The notes below the pieces were generated by a model. That model did no database searches. It worked only from the letters and a program-made list of their open reading frames with translations, and was not told the DNA's origin. Below, one piece after another: positions 53,368 through 63,850 of a DNA stretch of 64,000 nucleotides. A program made the translations under genes and the position numbers. Position 1 is the first letter of the stretch. The number at the start of each line of letters is the position of its first letter. The stretch comes from Prochlorococcus sp. AG-355-B23 (GTDB lineage Bacteria > Cyanobacteriota > Cyanobacteriia > PCC-6307 > Cyanobiaceae), in NCBI GenBank assembly GCA_003280935.1, contig QCDJ01000005.1, positions 1-64,000 of the forward strand, read 5' to 3'.

Positions 53368-53512
53368 TGATATAGTTCCTAAAATTGATATAAAAAGATT
53401 TTTAAAAACCCTTGACTTATTACACTACAGAATAAGAAAATAAACAAACAATTATGATTGTTAATTAGGTTAAATCAAATTATCAATTTGTACCTAATAG
53501 CGTCTTTAAGAT

Positions 53513-53953
53513 ATGACAAATTCTAAAAACTCCTCAAACAATTCTTTAAAACGTAATGAATTGTATGCAATAGCAGAAACTTCGGGCCAACAATTTTTGT
53601 TCGAAGTTAATAGATACTACGATATAGACAGGTTGAATGCAAAAGAGAAAGATAAGATAACACTAGAAAAAGTTTTACTCTTAAAAGACAAAGACGCTAT
53701 CACTGTAGGAAAACCTTACGTAAAGGATGCAAAAATTGAATTAGAAGTAGTCTCCCATAAAAGAGATAAGAAAATTATTGTATACAAAATGCGTCCGAAA
53801 AAAAAGACAAGAAGAAAAATGGGACATAGACAAGAACTTACAAGAGTTATGGTAAAATCTATAAAAATAGGAAAAGTAGCTCCTAAGTCTTCTTCAAAAA
53901 AAGAAACTGTTAAAGGGGAAACTAAACCAAAATCCGAAAAATCTACAAATTAA
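53513..53953 (+). CDS. rplU: 50S ribosomal protein L21
   Basis: YAIAETSGQQFLFEVNRYYDID...KMRPKKKTRRKMGHRQELTRVMVKSI. Confidence 0.95.
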   Translation: MTNSKNSSNNSLKRNELYAIAETSGQQFLFEVNRYYDIDRLNAKEKDKITLEKVLLLKDKDAITVGKPYVKDAKIELEVVSHKRDKKIIVYKMRPKKKTRRKMGHRQELTRVMVKSIKIGKVAPKSSSKKETVKGETKPKSEKSTN

Positions 53954-53962
53954 TTATTTCTA

Positions 53963-54223
53963 ATGGCACATAAAAAAGGAACAGGTTCTACAAGAAACGG
54001 TCGCGATTCAAATTCCAAAAGGCTGGGTGTAAAAGCTTATGGTGGAGAAAAAGTAACTGCTGGATCAATTTTAATTCGCCAAAGAGGTACATCATTTTTG
54101 CCAGGAATCAATGTCGGAAAAGGGAAAGATGACACCCTTTTTGCACTAAAAGAAGGCACAGTAAGTTTCGAAAGCATTAAAAGAAATTTAAGAAATAGAA
54201 AAAGAGTTAATATAGTCATTTAA
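53963..54223 (+). CDS. rpmA: 50S ribosomal protein L27
   Basis: [43 protein letters not shown]. Confidence 0.98.
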   Translation: MAHKKGTGSTRNGRDSNSKRLGVKAYGGEKVTAGSILIRQRGTSFLPGINVGKGKDDTLFALKEGTVSFESIKRNLRNRKRVNIVI

Positions 54224-54957
54224 TTTTTTTTATAAGCTCTTGTAGTTATAAGAATAGGATGAAATACTTCTAAAAAATTTGATTGAAGAGTCTCAAAAAA
54301 CCTTTCAACAATATGACTATCATCAATATGAAAAGGATATTCGTTCTTATCTCCTTTGTAAAAATACCAATTAAATAAAGCGATTGAATTACTATCCATA
54401 ATCTCACTGAAAATATTAATTTGAGAAGCTGGATCTATTAGATGTTCCAATACATCAAGACAAATTATCGTATCAAATTTCAATATTTGAGTATCTTGAA
54501 TCTTTTCGCAAAAAGTAATTTTTTTTTCAACTCCTAATTTCTTAGCCCTGTATTCAACAAAATTTCTATTTGTTGGATTAATATCTACAAAAAAAACATG
54601 GTCAACTTTTGAAGACATAGCATTAGCCAAGGCATGCGTACCAATACCTCCTCCAAAATCTAAAACTAAATCTCTAGAAAATCTCTGTTGAAGTTTTAAA
54701 GTATCAGCTATGTAGTCACTACTTGTGATGTGCCAAGCAGCTAAATCAGCTACATGCCTATCTCCTACAATGTCAGTATAAAAATCTGAAACATCATTTA
54801 AAGCATCCCCAGGATGCGAATTAGCCAAATTAATCTTTGCATTTGCAAGGAATCCATCTAAATCACATTCTCTAATAGATAAGTATTCCATTAAATGTGA
54901 TTTCAGATTAAAAGCATTGTCTAAAAACTCTTTTAAAATAGAATCATTGTCTTTCAA
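54220..54957 (-). CDS. SAM-dependent methyltransferase (class I-like)
   Basis: [30 protein letters not shown]. Confidence 0.8.
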   Translation of the reverse strand: MKDNDSILKEFLDNAFNLKSHLMEYLSIRECDLDGFLANAKINLANSHPGDALNDVSDFYTDIVGDRHVADLAAWHITSSDYIADTLKLQQRFSRDLVLDFGGGIGTHALANAMSSKVDHVFFVDINPTNRNFVEYRAKKLGVEKKITFCEKIQDTQILKFDTIICLDVLEHLIDPASQINIFSEIMDSNSIALFNWYFYKGDKNEYPFHIDDSHIVERFFETLQSNFLEVFHPILITTRAYKKN

Positions 54958-55033
54958 TTTCTTACTCTAAATTTCCAATACCAAAATCATAAAATGATAA
55001 TAAATCTTTCTCAAAGTATTCTTAATATTAAAA

Positions 55034-55957
55034 ATGGAAACTAAAGATGGATTCTTAGTAATAAATAAAGATAAAGGCTGTACCTCTCATGACTGTGTTA
55101 AACAAATAAGGAAGTTACTAAACACAAAAAAGGTCGGACATACAGGAACTCTTGATCCAGAAGTTGTAGGAATATTACCAATCGCGATAGGCAGTGCAAC
55201 AAGATTTATTCAATATCTTCCTCAGGGTAAAACTTACATAGGACAAATTAAATTAGGGACAAGAACTAACACTGATGATATTCACGGAGAAATAATTAAT
55301 CAAAAAAGTTGGCCTAAAATCAGTGATGAAAAATTAGATCAATACCTCAATAGATTTAGAGGAATTATTAAACAAATTCCGCCAAAAGTATCTAGTGTGC
55401 ACGTCAATGGTGAGAGAGCTTATAAAAAATCTTTCAGGAATGAAATTTTTGAATTAGCGCCAAGAGAAGTAAAAATAGACGAACTTATTTTAATGAAATG
55501 GGACCAATTAAACGGAATAATTGATATAAAAATCACATGTTCCGCTGGCACTTATATAAGATCAATTGCAAGAGATGTAGGAGAAATTCTTAATTCCGAA
55601 GGTTGCCTTCTACAACTAAAAAGAATTTCAGCATGTGGCTTTGATGAACAAAAATCGATAAAAATATCTGATATCGAAATCGAAAAAGGAAAAAAAAACT
55701 CGAAAAATTTTATTATTCCAACAATTTCTGCTCTTAATCACATTCCAACATTTGTCTTAAGTCATGAAGAACAAATCAATTTTTGGCAAACAGGAAGAGC
55801 AATTAAAGTTGATATTAATTACTTCATTGAAAGCAAATCTTTTGACTATAAAAACCCCATAAAAGTAATAGACAAAAAACAAACACTACTTGGGATAGGC
55901 TTCTTAAGTAAAGATCAATCTAATATAAATCCAAAATTAGTACTTAATGCTAAATAA
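55034..55957 (+). CDS. truB: tRNA pseudouridine(55) synthase
   Basis: [39 protein letters not shown]. Confidence 0.96.
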   Translation: METKDGFLVINKDKGCTSHDCVKQIRKLLNTKKVGHTGTLDPEVVGILPIAIGSATRFIQYLPQGKTYIGQIKLGTRTNTDDIHGEIINQKSWPKISDEKLDQYLNRFRGIIKQIPPKVSSVHVNGERAYKKSFRNEIFELAPREVKIDELILMKWDQLNGIIDIKITCSAGTYIRSIARDVGEILNSEGCLLQLKRISACGFDEQKSIKISDIEIEKGKKNSKNFIIPTISALNHIPTFVLSHEEQINFWQTGRAIKVDINYFIESKSFDYKNPIKVIDKKQTLLGIGFLSKDQSNINPKLVLNAK

Positions 55958-55960
55958 CTT

Positions 55961-57151
55961 CTATAGGTAATCTTTTCTAAAAGGTTTAATCTGCGAACCT
56001 CTATAAAAATGTTTTAATATTCTTTCAGCCTTTTGACCTTTAGAAGCTAGATATTTAGCACCCCATTGACTCATTCCTACTCCATGACCTGATCCCTGTC
56101 CAAAAGCTATCAAACCTTTTTTTATAGTAGATTTATTTTTTAATTCTTCCTCAAACAATTTAAATCTCACAAAATTACTTTTAAGGCCTAATCTTTTTCT
56201 TAAAACTACCCCAGAAATTTCATCAGAACCATAAACCCCAATAAGTTTTACTTTTTTTACTCTCCCCGTGCTAGTAATATCTAGAATCTCTATATCTATT
56301 AAACCTCCAATCTTGGGAAATAAATTTGTTAATTCATTACTCGAAAATTTTTTTTGCCATCTAAATTTTGGATTATTTTTATCAAAATCTCTCACACTTG
56401 ATAAATATGGATATTTATTCTTCCATACATCTTGACTATTTTCTGTCATTCCACCTGAGCTGCTATGGAACAACGCATTAATTAATTTATCTTTATATGT
56501 TAAAACCAAAGATCTTGTACTTTTAACGGCTCTGACAGTTTTGTGAGTTCTTGATTCCAAGCCATTATAGACTTGATTTTTCTGGGTTGAATCTATATCA
56601 AATAAATTATTTCCCTTTTGCTTTAAAGCATAAGTTCTAGAAGCAATTGCTTGTGCCTTTAATGCTTCAATAGGCCATTTTGTTGGCATCTCTGAACCCA
56701 CTACACTACTCAGGTATTTTTCTATTCCTAAAACATTCACTACCAATATTTCAGAATCAAGTACAAAGAGATTGAGTTTACCAGAAAATCTCTTCTGACC
56801 AACCCATATACCTCTTCCATCAGAAGATCTAACTTGAAATTGTTGATTACTTTTTAAGTCATATTTTTTTTGTTTATTTTTATCAAAATATAATATTTTT
56901 CTATTTTTCTCATTTTTTAAAGTTAAACCTTTTATTTTTTTACCTGAAAAAAATTTCCCCTCTATGACTAGAGGAATTGATCTATCTGATCTGATCCTTA
57001 AATTGTTATTTTTTGATATCAAAACTCTAATTATTGGCTCTCTAGATGCAAAAACACTTTGACTCTGAAAAATACAAATAAATAAAACACTTATCAGGCA
57101 ACATTTACTATAGTTTTTTTTAAATTTAAGTATCACTTTGTTTAAAAACAA
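55961..57151 (-). CDS. SpoIID/LytB domain protein
   Basis: GIEKYLSSVVGSEMPTKWPIEALKAQAIASRTYAL, FHSSSGGMTENS, GQGSGHGVGMSQWGA. Confidence 0.9.
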   Translation of the reverse strand: MFLNKVILKFKKNYSKCCLISVLFICIFQSQSVFASREPIIRVLISKNNNLRIRSDRSIPLVIEGKFFSGKKIKGLTLKNEKNRKILYFDKNKQKKYDLKSNQQFQVRSSDGRGIWVGQKRFSGKLNLFVLDSEILVVNVLGIEKYLSSVVGSEMPTKWPIEALKAQAIASRTYALKQKGNNLFDIDSTQKNQVYNGLESRTHKTVRAVKSTRSLVLTYKDKLINALFHSSSGGMTENSQDVWKNKYPYLSSVRDFDKNNPKFRWQKKFSSNELTNLFPKIGGLIDIEILDITSTGRVKKVKLIGVYGSDEISGVVLRKRLGLKSNFVRFKLFEEELKNKSTIKKGLIAFGQGSGHGVGMSQWGAKYLASKGQKAERILKHFYRGSQIKPFRKDYL

Positions 57152-57224
57152 ATGCTTAATTTGCCTAAGTTTGACTAAAAGTCTAAATTTAATCCAGATA
57201 TAAAAATAAAAATATCATAAATAA

Positions 57225-58163
57225 GTGAATATCACCTTCTTAGGAACAAGCTCAGGAGTCCCTTCTTTAACGAGAAATGTTTCTTCCCTAGCACTTAAAT
57301 TATCACAATCATCAGAAGTTTGGCTTTTTGATTGTGGAGAGGGAACGCAACATCAAATAATGAAAAGCAATATTAAATCTTCACAAATCAAGAAAATATT
57401 TATTACACACATGCATGGTGACCATGTTTATGGTTTACCTGGACTTTTAGCTACATTAGGTTTATCAGGGAATAGTGAGGGTATTGAAATTTACGGTCCT
57501 TCAGAATTGCGAAATTTTATAAATTCAGCACTTAAAAGTAGTTTTTGTAAACTGTCATTCCCATTGCATTACGTGGAAGTTGAAAATTTTGCATCAAAAA
57601 ATAAAATTTTATTTGAAAACAATAAAATAAAAGTAAATTGCGCCTGCCTTAAACATAAAATACCTGCTTATGGTTATAGAGTGAGTGAAAAAGATAAGCC
57701 AGGTAAATTTGATATCAAAAAAGCGCAATCTTTAAAAATAGCACCTGGACCAATTTATTCAGAACTACAACAAGGTAAAAAAGTAGTATTAGCGGATGGG
57801 AGGACATTTGATGGGAAAGAATTCTGTGGGCCTCCTAGAGAGGGAGAAAGTTTTGTTTATTGCACAGATACAGTCTTTAGTGAATCAGCTGTTTCACTAT
57901 CGAAAAATGCTGATTTACTCGTACATGAATCGACTTTTTCAGAGGAGGATGAAAGCATGGCATACGAAAAATTACATTCCACAACAATCATGGCTGCCCA
58001 AACAGCATTATTATCTAATACAAAAAAATTAATTATCACTCATTTAAGTCCAAGATACACAAATAAAAATGCAATAACCCCAAGCGATTTGCTTAAAGAG
58101 GCTCAAAAAGTTTTTCCAAATACTCAACTTGCAAAAGATTTTCTAACGGCAGAAATAAAATAA
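57225..58163 (+). CDS. rnz: Ribonuclease Z
   Basis: FLGTSSGVPSLTRNVSSLAL, FITHMHGDHVYGLPGLL, YCTDT; GTG start. Confidence 0.95.
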   Translation: MNITFLGTSSGVPSLTRNVSSLALKLSQSSEVWLFDCGEGTQHQIMKSNIKSSQIKKIFITHMHGDHVYGLPGLLATLGLSGNSEGIEIYGPSELRNFINSALKSSFCKLSFPLHYVEVENFASKNKILFENNKIKVNCACLKHKIPAYGYRVSEKDKPGKFDIKKAQSLKIAPGPIYSELQQGKKVVLADGRTFDGKEFCGPPREGESFVYCTDTVFSESAVSLSKNADLLVHESTFSEEDESMAYEKLHSTTIMAAQTALLSNTKKLIITHLSPRYTNKNAITPSDLLKEAQKVFPNTQLAKDFLTAEIK

Positions 58164-58195
58164 ACTGCAACAGTTCGTTAGAAGAAGGGTCGCAA

Positions 58196-58798
58196 ATGAC
58201 CAACCCATGGAATAATAGTCTTAGGTTTTCTATATTGATGTTGATCGAAATGGTTTCTATTTTTTCATCACTAAATAAGTCTTGTAAAAGACTATTTATT
58301 TTTCTTCCATTAATTATTGGTTTACTTATTAATCCAATCTCTGCAAACGCACTTTATCCTAGTGATCCTTCATCAGTTGACGTACTAAAAGATGATCTTC
58401 ACGGAGCAGACCTTCATAATACTGAATATGTAAAATATGATTTATCCAATCAAGATTTAGGAGAGGCTAACCTTCAAGGCGCATATATGAGCGTGACAAC
58501 TGCAAAAAACTCTAGTTTTAAAGGAGCCAATATGACTGACCTTATTGCATATGCAACACGCTTTGATAATGCTGATTTTACTGATGCAAATCTTACAAAT
58601 GGTGAGCTTATGAAAAGTGTTTTTGATGGAGCAATTATTGATGGAGCAGACTTTACCGATGCAAATCTTGATCTCTCTCAGAGAAAATCATTATGTGAAA
58701 GAGCTAGTGGAACTAACTCACAAACTGGAGTTAATACAATTGATAGTCTTGAATGCACCGGCTTAAAAGGTTATATGCCTCCAAAGCCAAAAGCATAA
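58196..58798 (+). CDS. Pentapeptide repeat protein, probably exported
   Basis: Signal-like N-terminus ending ANA|LYPSD; A(D/N)LxG-type pentapeptides incl. two GADFTDANL-like copies. Confidence 0.85.
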   Translation: MTNPWNNSLRFSILMLIEMVSIFSSLNKSCKRLFIFLPLIIGLLINPISANALYPSDPSSVDVLKDDLHGADLHNTEYVKYDLSNQDLGEANLQGAYMSVTTAKNSSFKGANMTDLIAYATRFDNADFTDANLTNGELMKSVFDGAIIDGADFTDANLDLSQRKSLCERASGTNSQTGVNTIDSLECTGLKGYMPPKPKA

Positions 58799-58816
58799 TA
58801 TTTAAAGCTAACTAAC

Positions 58817-59176
58817 TTAAGAAGGGAAGATATTACCAGGCTCTTTTGAGCCTGGTTTTTTGCTGTACCACCATTCCTGCATATCAGAAGAAAATTTCTT
58901 TGAAAAAAGAGTTATCACTGTCTCAACAGGTTTCGATCCAGGCTCCAAAATCTGTACTGAGTAAGATGGGCATTTTCTTGAAGCCATATCGGCAACAAAC
59001 CTGGAACCTATTCTTCTCCAACTAGGCTCCTTACTCCTCCAAGCAAGCCTTGAGCAGGGCCAGGGTAACTCTTCCCTATCATAAAGTCTGCAACATGGTC
59101 CAATTACCCTATAACTGTACTGTCCTCCATAACTTGATTGAACACTGCCAGTCTTGAAAAATTCAAATTTATTCAT
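58817..59176 (-). CDS. Conserved hypothetical protein
   Basis: Complete 119-aa ORF, Trp/Cys/Arg-rich, not low-complexity. Confidence 0.7.
   Translation of the reverse strand: MNKFEFFKTGSVQSSYGGQYSYRVIGPCCRLYDREELPWPCSRLAWRSKEPSWRRIGSRFVADMASRKCPSYSVQILEPGSKPVETVITLFSKKFSSDMQEWWYSKKPGSKEPGNIFPS
58836..58862 (+). terminator. Rho-independent terminator of the pentapeptide repeat gene
   Basis: CCAGGCTC-TTTT-GAGCCTGG followed by TTTTTT; lies inside the 3' end of the convergent CDS. Confidence 0.85.
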
Positions 59177-59180
59177 TTAC

Positions 59181-59208
59181 AAAAAAAGCCACCTTCATAG
59201 AGGGTGGC
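59181..59208 (-). terminator. Rho-independent terminator of ferredoxin gene
   Basis: Minus strand GCCACC-CTCTATGAAG-GTGGC hairpin followed by TTTTTTT. Confidence 0.8.
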
Positions 59209-59253
59209 AGAGAATAAATGAATAATCAACTTAGAAAAATTAATTTTTTATAA

Positions 59254-59553
59254 TTAATATAATTCTTCCTCAGCATGAGTTGTAATTGTTACGTCAGATG
59301 TTGGATAAGCAACACATGTTAAAACAAAACCAGCTTCTAGTTGATCATCATCCAAGAAACTTTGGTCAGATTGATCAACACTACCTGAAGTAACTTTTCC
59401 AGCACATGTTGAACATGCTCCAGCTCTGCAGGAATAAGGAAGATCGATACCTTGTTCTTCAGCAGCATCGAGGATGTATTGATCATCAGGTACTTCAATA
59501 GTTGAATTGAGCCCTTCACCTTCGCTGATGAGTGTAACTTTGTAAGAAGCCAT
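59254..59553 (-). CDS. petF: [2Fe-2S] ferredoxin, plant/cyanobacterial type
   Basis: [47 protein letters not shown]. Confidence 0.97.
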   Translation of the reverse strand: MASYKVTLISEGEGLNSTIEVPDDQYILDAAEEQGIDLPYSCRAGACSTCAGKVTSGSVDQSDQSFLDDDQLEAGFVLTCVAYPTSDVTITTHAEEELY

Positions 59554-59687
59554 TTAAATAAAAAATTGTTGGTAATTAATACCTATCAAATACATTTTTA
59601 ACATCGATTTGGTCGATATGTGAGATTTTGAAGTAAAAAATGACACAATAAAATGTATTGAAGAGTATCTATAAGAAAAACTTATAC

Positions 59688-60599
59688 TTAGGTTTGATCG
59701 CTGGTTTTTTGAGCATAAATGCATGCCCAATCTTTTCTAGTTGATACATCCATTAATTTCAAGTCATTATGAATTAATATTTTTATAATTTCATCTTTTT
59801 GTGAATTCAGAATTCCGCTAAAAATGACTTCCCCATTATTATTCAAGCAATTATAAATATTTGGAATCATTTCTTTTATTACTTCAGCAATAATATTGCA
59901 TAAAACTACATCAAATTGTTTGAGTTGATTTTTTAAAGTTACATCATTAAAAGATCCCAAATATGTATTTAAGTTTTTTAAATTACCGAAATTTAGTTGA
60001 AAATTAGAGTTAGTTGAATTTATAGCTAAATAATCATTATCCACAGCACAAACATCTTTGGCACCAAGTAATCTTGCGGCGACACTCAAAATCCCGCTAC
60101 CACTTCCAATATCTAAGACCTTTTTCTCAGACAATACAATATTCTCCATTTTTTCCAAACAAAGATAAGTCGAAGGGTGACTCCCTGTACCAAAGGCTGC
60201 TCCAGGATCAATTTTGATAATTTGTTTATCCTTATATTTTTTATTGAGATTTATCCAACAAGGCAATATTAAAAACTGATTTCCTACTAATTCAGGTGCC
60301 CAATATTGCTTCCAGCTTGTCAACCAATCCTCCTCTTTAATTATACTCCAGTTAAAAAATTGATTCTTAGGAGCACTAATGTTTAGAAGTTTGCTAATTA
60401 TTTTTTCAAAGCTCCTTCTAGAACTTTCGCCCCAATCATCTATTGGAAGCCACACATTCACCTCTTTTTTATTTTCATTTTTAATTAAATATTCAAATGA
60501 AAAACTAAATATCCCCAGCTCATTTAATTGCCAAATAATAATTTCTTCTGAATCACTTTCTATGAGAAAAGTTAGCTTATACCAATCTTTAGTTTCCAT
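59688..60599 (-). CDS. prmA: Ribosomal protein L11 methyltransferase
   Basis: [48 protein letters not shown]. Confidence 0.94.
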   Translation of the reverse strand: METKDWYKLTFLIESDSEEIIIWQLNELGIFSFSFEYLIKNENKKEVNVWLPIDDWGESSRRSFEKIISKLLNISAPKNQFFNWSIIKEEDWLTSWKQYWAPELVGNQFLILPCWINLNKKYKDKQIIKIDPGAAFGTGSHPSTYLCLEKMENIVLSEKKVLDIGSGSGILSVAARLLGAKDVCAVDNDYLAINSTNSNFQLNFGNLKNLNTYLGSFNDVTLKNQLKQFDVVLCNIIAEVIKEMIPNIYNCLNNNGEVIFSGILNSQKDEIIKILIHNDLKLMDVSTRKDWACIYAQKTSDQT

Positions 60600-60617
60600 T
60601 AAGTAGGAAAAGCCTCT

Positions 60618-62204
60618 TTATAAAGTAACTGGATTAGCATTAGTAATTCCCTCAACTTCAACAATGGTATCAAGCAACTTATTAGGTATTGGATCATCAA
60701 TACTAAGAACCATAACAGCTTCACCTCTAACAATTTTGCGGCCAACTTGCATTGAGGCAATATTTACATTGTTGCTACCTAATAAAGACCCCAACTTACC
60801 AATAATACCCGGCATATCTCTGTGCCTAGTAACCAACATATATCTGCTTGGAGATACGTTAACTGGGTATTGATCAATACTAATAATTCTTAATTCCCCA
60901 TCAGCAAAAATGCTTCCTGCTACGCTATGGTCGCCATTATCTCCATAGGTGGTTAACTGAAGCGACCCACTAGCAAATTCAGGTCTTGCCTCATCTTTAT
61001 TCTCAACTACTGAAATACCTCTTGAATCTGCTTCTAGCGAAGCATTCACATAATTAATCCTATCTCCCAAAGCTTTACTTAGAAGGCCTTTAAGACTAGC
61101 TATTATTAATGGCTGTGAAGGATGTTGCACAAATTCGCCTTGAAGCTTCACCTCCAGTTTTTGTATCTTTCCACCTGAAAGCTGGCTTATAAGCAGACCC
61201 ATTGTTTCAGCTAACTGCAAATGAGGTTTTAGACTATCCATAATATCAGGACTCAAACCTGGAATATTTACTGCAGTTCTTGCAGATAAACCAAGCAATA
61301 CATCTCTTATTTGTTCTGCAACATCAACAGCTACATTTTCTTGTGCTTCCCGAGTAGATGCTCCTAAGTGTGGCGTAAGGATAAGATTCTTTTCAACCTT
61401 CAAAAGTGGTGAATTAGATTCCAAAGGTTCTTTAGAAAAGACATCTATTGCAGCGCCTGCAATCAATGATTTATTTAAAGCTTCTGCTAATGCCTCTTCG
61501 TCAATTAAGCCTCCGCGAGCACAATTAATTAATTTTGCATTACTTTTCATACTTTTAAGCACGTCCATATTTACTAAATTCTCTGTCTCTTGTGTACGAG
61601 GCAAATGTAAAGTTACATAATCTGATTGTTTGAATAAATCCTCTATCTCAGATAGTTTAACTTGTATTTGTTGAGCTCTTTCAGTTGAAACAAAAGGATC
61701 ATATCCGTAAACTTCCATTCCTAATGCATTAGCAACTTTAGCTACATGAGCACCAATTTTACCTAAACCTACAACACCTAATTTTTTCTTATAGAGCTCA
61801 TTCCCAACAAATTTTTTTCTTTCCCATTTACCTGACAAAGTACTACTATTAGCAATTGGAATATGTCTAGATAAAGCCAACATCATGGCTATAGTATGTT
61901 CAGCAGCAGCTATTGTGTTACCCCCCGGAGAATTAACAACAAGAACTCCTTTTTGCGTAGCAGCTATAACATCTACATTATCGACTCCAACACCTGCTCT
62001 TCCAATAATTCTCAGTTTACTTGAAGAGTTAATAATTTCTTCAGTCACTTTAGTACCAGAGCGAATCATTAAAGCATCATAATCTTTAATAATGGAAACT
62101 AACTCAGAGTCTGAGATTCCTATCTTCTGATCAACCTGAGCAACTTTGGAAAGAATATCGATTCCTTTTTGATCAATTGGATCTGTAATGAGAACTTTTG
62201 TCAT
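60618..62204 (-). CDS. serA: D-3-phosphoglycerate dehydrogenase
   Basis: IGRAGVGVDNVDV, LGVVGLGKIGAHVAKVA, C-terminal ACT domain. Confidence 0.96.
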   Translation of the reverse strand: MTKVLITDPIDQKGIDILSKVAQVDQKIGISDSELVSIIKDYDALMIRSGTKVTEEIINSSSKLRIIGRAGVGVDNVDVIAATQKGVLVVNSPGGNTIAAAEHTIAMMLALSRHIPIANSSTLSGKWERKKFVGNELYKKKLGVVGLGKIGAHVAKVANALGMEVYGYDPFVSTERAQQIQVKLSEIEDLFKQSDYVTLHLPRTQETENLVNMDVLKSMKSNAKLINCARGGLIDEEALAEALNKSLIAGAAIDVFSKEPLESNSPLLKVEKNLILTPHLGASTREAQENVAVDVAEQIRDVLLGLSARTAVNIPGLSPDIMDSLKPHLQLAETMGLLISQLSGGKIQKLEVKLQGEFVQHPSQPLIIASLKGLLSKALGDRINYVNASLEADSRGISVVENKDEARPEFASGSLQLTTYGDNGDHSVAGSIFADGELRIISIDQYPVNVSPSRYMLVTRHRDMPGIIGKLGSLLGSNNVNIASMQVGRKIVRGEAVMVLSIDDPIPNKLLDTIVEVEGITNANPVTL

Positions 62205-62303
62205 TTAAGATTGGTTCTTTAATCTTTTACTTTAACTTAATCTATAGTGTATGTATCTTATTTTATTAATTTGAATAAAACACAAACATTTGAGGATTAA
62301 AAT

Positions 62304-62870
62304 TTGACTAAAAGTATTGTGATATTTGAAAACATTGATAAATGCATCCAACTATTTGAAGTTTTCAAAGAAAAATCAGTAATGCTCTCTGAAGCTATTT
62401 TGATCCCACCATTAAGTGAGAAAATATCATCAGATGAAACAGAATTGCTAAATGCGAAAGCGAATATCTTATTCAAATCTCAAAATTTTGAAGATATCAG
62501 AATCTTAAATCCCAAACTTGATAGAAAGATCAGACAAAAAGATATGAGCAGATGGCTTATGCCATTTGGGTTTATAGCTGGAATAGCTTTTTCTAATATG
62601 ACAAATTTATCTACCTTCAGCTTTCTTGGTTTAAATAACATCGGGGAATCATTAATTGGAGGTCTCTTAGGAATGGGTTCAGGTTATTTAGGAAGCATTA
62701 TTTCTTCTGCAAGTATTAACATCAATAGAAATAAAGAGTTGAGATCAATTATTAATTTCAATAAAGAGGGTAAATGGCTGGTTCTACTTGAAAATCAAAT
62801 TGGAACTGAATTACCTTGGGCTTTAATAAAACAATCAGAAGCAAAAGATATAATTTTTTTAGAAGGCTAA
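62304..62870 (+). CDS. Conserved hypothetical membrane protein
   Basis: Two central hydrophobic segments; abuts the S4-domain gene (stop 62870, ATG 62871); TTG start. Confidence 0.7.
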   Translation: MTKSIVIFENIDKCIQLFEVFKEKSVMLSEAILIPPLSEKISSDETELLNAKANILFKSQNFEDIRILNPKLDRKIRQKDMSRWLMPFGFIAGIAFSNMTNLSTFSFLGLNNIGESLIGGLLGMGSGYLGSIISSASININRNKELRSIINFNKEGKWLVLLENQIGTELPWALIKQSEAKDIIFLEG

Positions 62871-63662
62871 ATGATTGACTTAAAGCAAATCTTAATAAAT
62901 TCAAACTACAAAAAAGAAACTGAGGAATTAATAAATATTGCTAACTTAGCTTACAAGCACTGGGAAACTTATTGGACTGGATTTAATTCAACTTATATTT
63001 GCGAAGAGATTTTAAAAGATTTTGAAAATTTAAATGATTTCAAATTTTTTGTTTATGGAGGATTCTTCTCTTCTCAGAGGTCTAGAATAGCTTGCTTTAG
63101 AGGAGATAACATTCCTGAAGAGGATGCGCTAAAAAGTAATTTTCCAGCTCAAGGAATAAAAATTAATGGAAATTTTTTATTTGATAATGCTACACAAGAC
63201 GACTTTAGATCCCTCTTAATTGAAAATGGGGTAAATCGATTAAAAATAGGAGATATATGGACTATTGGCGATAGGGGAGCACAAGGGATAATTGATAATT
63301 TAGATGTTGAGCATCTAGATGAAAAGATTTTTTACTTGAGAGATGTAAAAGTAAAAATTAATATAGTAGGTATAGATGAATTACAAATACCTGCCGGAAG
63401 ATTAAAAAAACTTGTTAACACAGTGGAAGCTTCAACAAGATTAGACGCTATAGCTTCAGCAGGATTTAGGATATCACGAACCAAAATTATTGAAAGGATT
63501 GAAAATGGAATGCTCAGATTAAATGGAAACAAAGTTAATAAGCCAACTATTAGTCTAAAAATTGGCGACAAACTAGAACTTGAAAATAAAGGATTTATCG
63601 AAATTTTAAATTTAGAAATAACCAAAAGAGAACGATGGAAAGTTAAATTACTTAGAAAATGA
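62871..63662 (+). CDS. S4 RNA-binding domain protein (photosystem II S4-like / YlmH family)
   Basis: VGDRGAQGI-like IGDIWTIGDRGAQGIID and S4 domain ASTRLDAIASAGFRISRTKIIERIENGMLRLNGNKVNKPTISLKIGD. Confidence 0.88.
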   Translation: MIDLKQILINSNYKKETEELINIANLAYKHWETYWTGFNSTYICEEILKDFENLNDFKFFVYGGFFSSQRSRIACFRGDNIPEEDALKSNFPAQGIKINGNFLFDNATQDDFRSLLIENGVNRLKIGDIWTIGDRGAQGIIDNLDVEHLDEKIFYLRDVKVKINIVGIDELQIPAGRLKKLVNTVEASTRLDAIASAGFRISRTKIIERIENGMLRLNGNKVNKPTISLKIGDKLELENKGFIEILNLEITKRERWKVKLLRK

Positions 63663-63711
63663 AACTTAACCTGCTATTTTCTTATAAGGGGGATTACAAA
63701 TTCTTCAATTT

Positions 63712-63783
63712 GGGCGATTAGCTCAGTGGTAGAGCACTACCTCGACACGGTAGTGGCCACTGGTTCGAATCCAGTATCGCCCA
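63712..63783 (+). tRNA. tRNA-Val (GAC)
   Basis: Acceptor GGGCGAT/ATCGCCC, anticodon stem-loop CTACC-TCGACAC-GGTAG, T arm ACTGG-TTCGAAT-CCAGT. Confidence 0.9.
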
Positions 63784-63850
63784 TTAAAACTTTTGACGAA
63801 CTAGTTTATATCCACAGAAAATTATTTCATTTTTTAGATTATTAAAAAAA

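Noticed and set aside
57796-58039. Overlapping ORFs on both strands inside rnz
   Set aside because: Alternative frames of a conserved RNase Z gene
58481-58680. Repeated GADFTDANL-like segments as a DNA repeat array
   Set aside because: Explained by pentapeptide repeat protein coding; not a nucleotide-level tandem array
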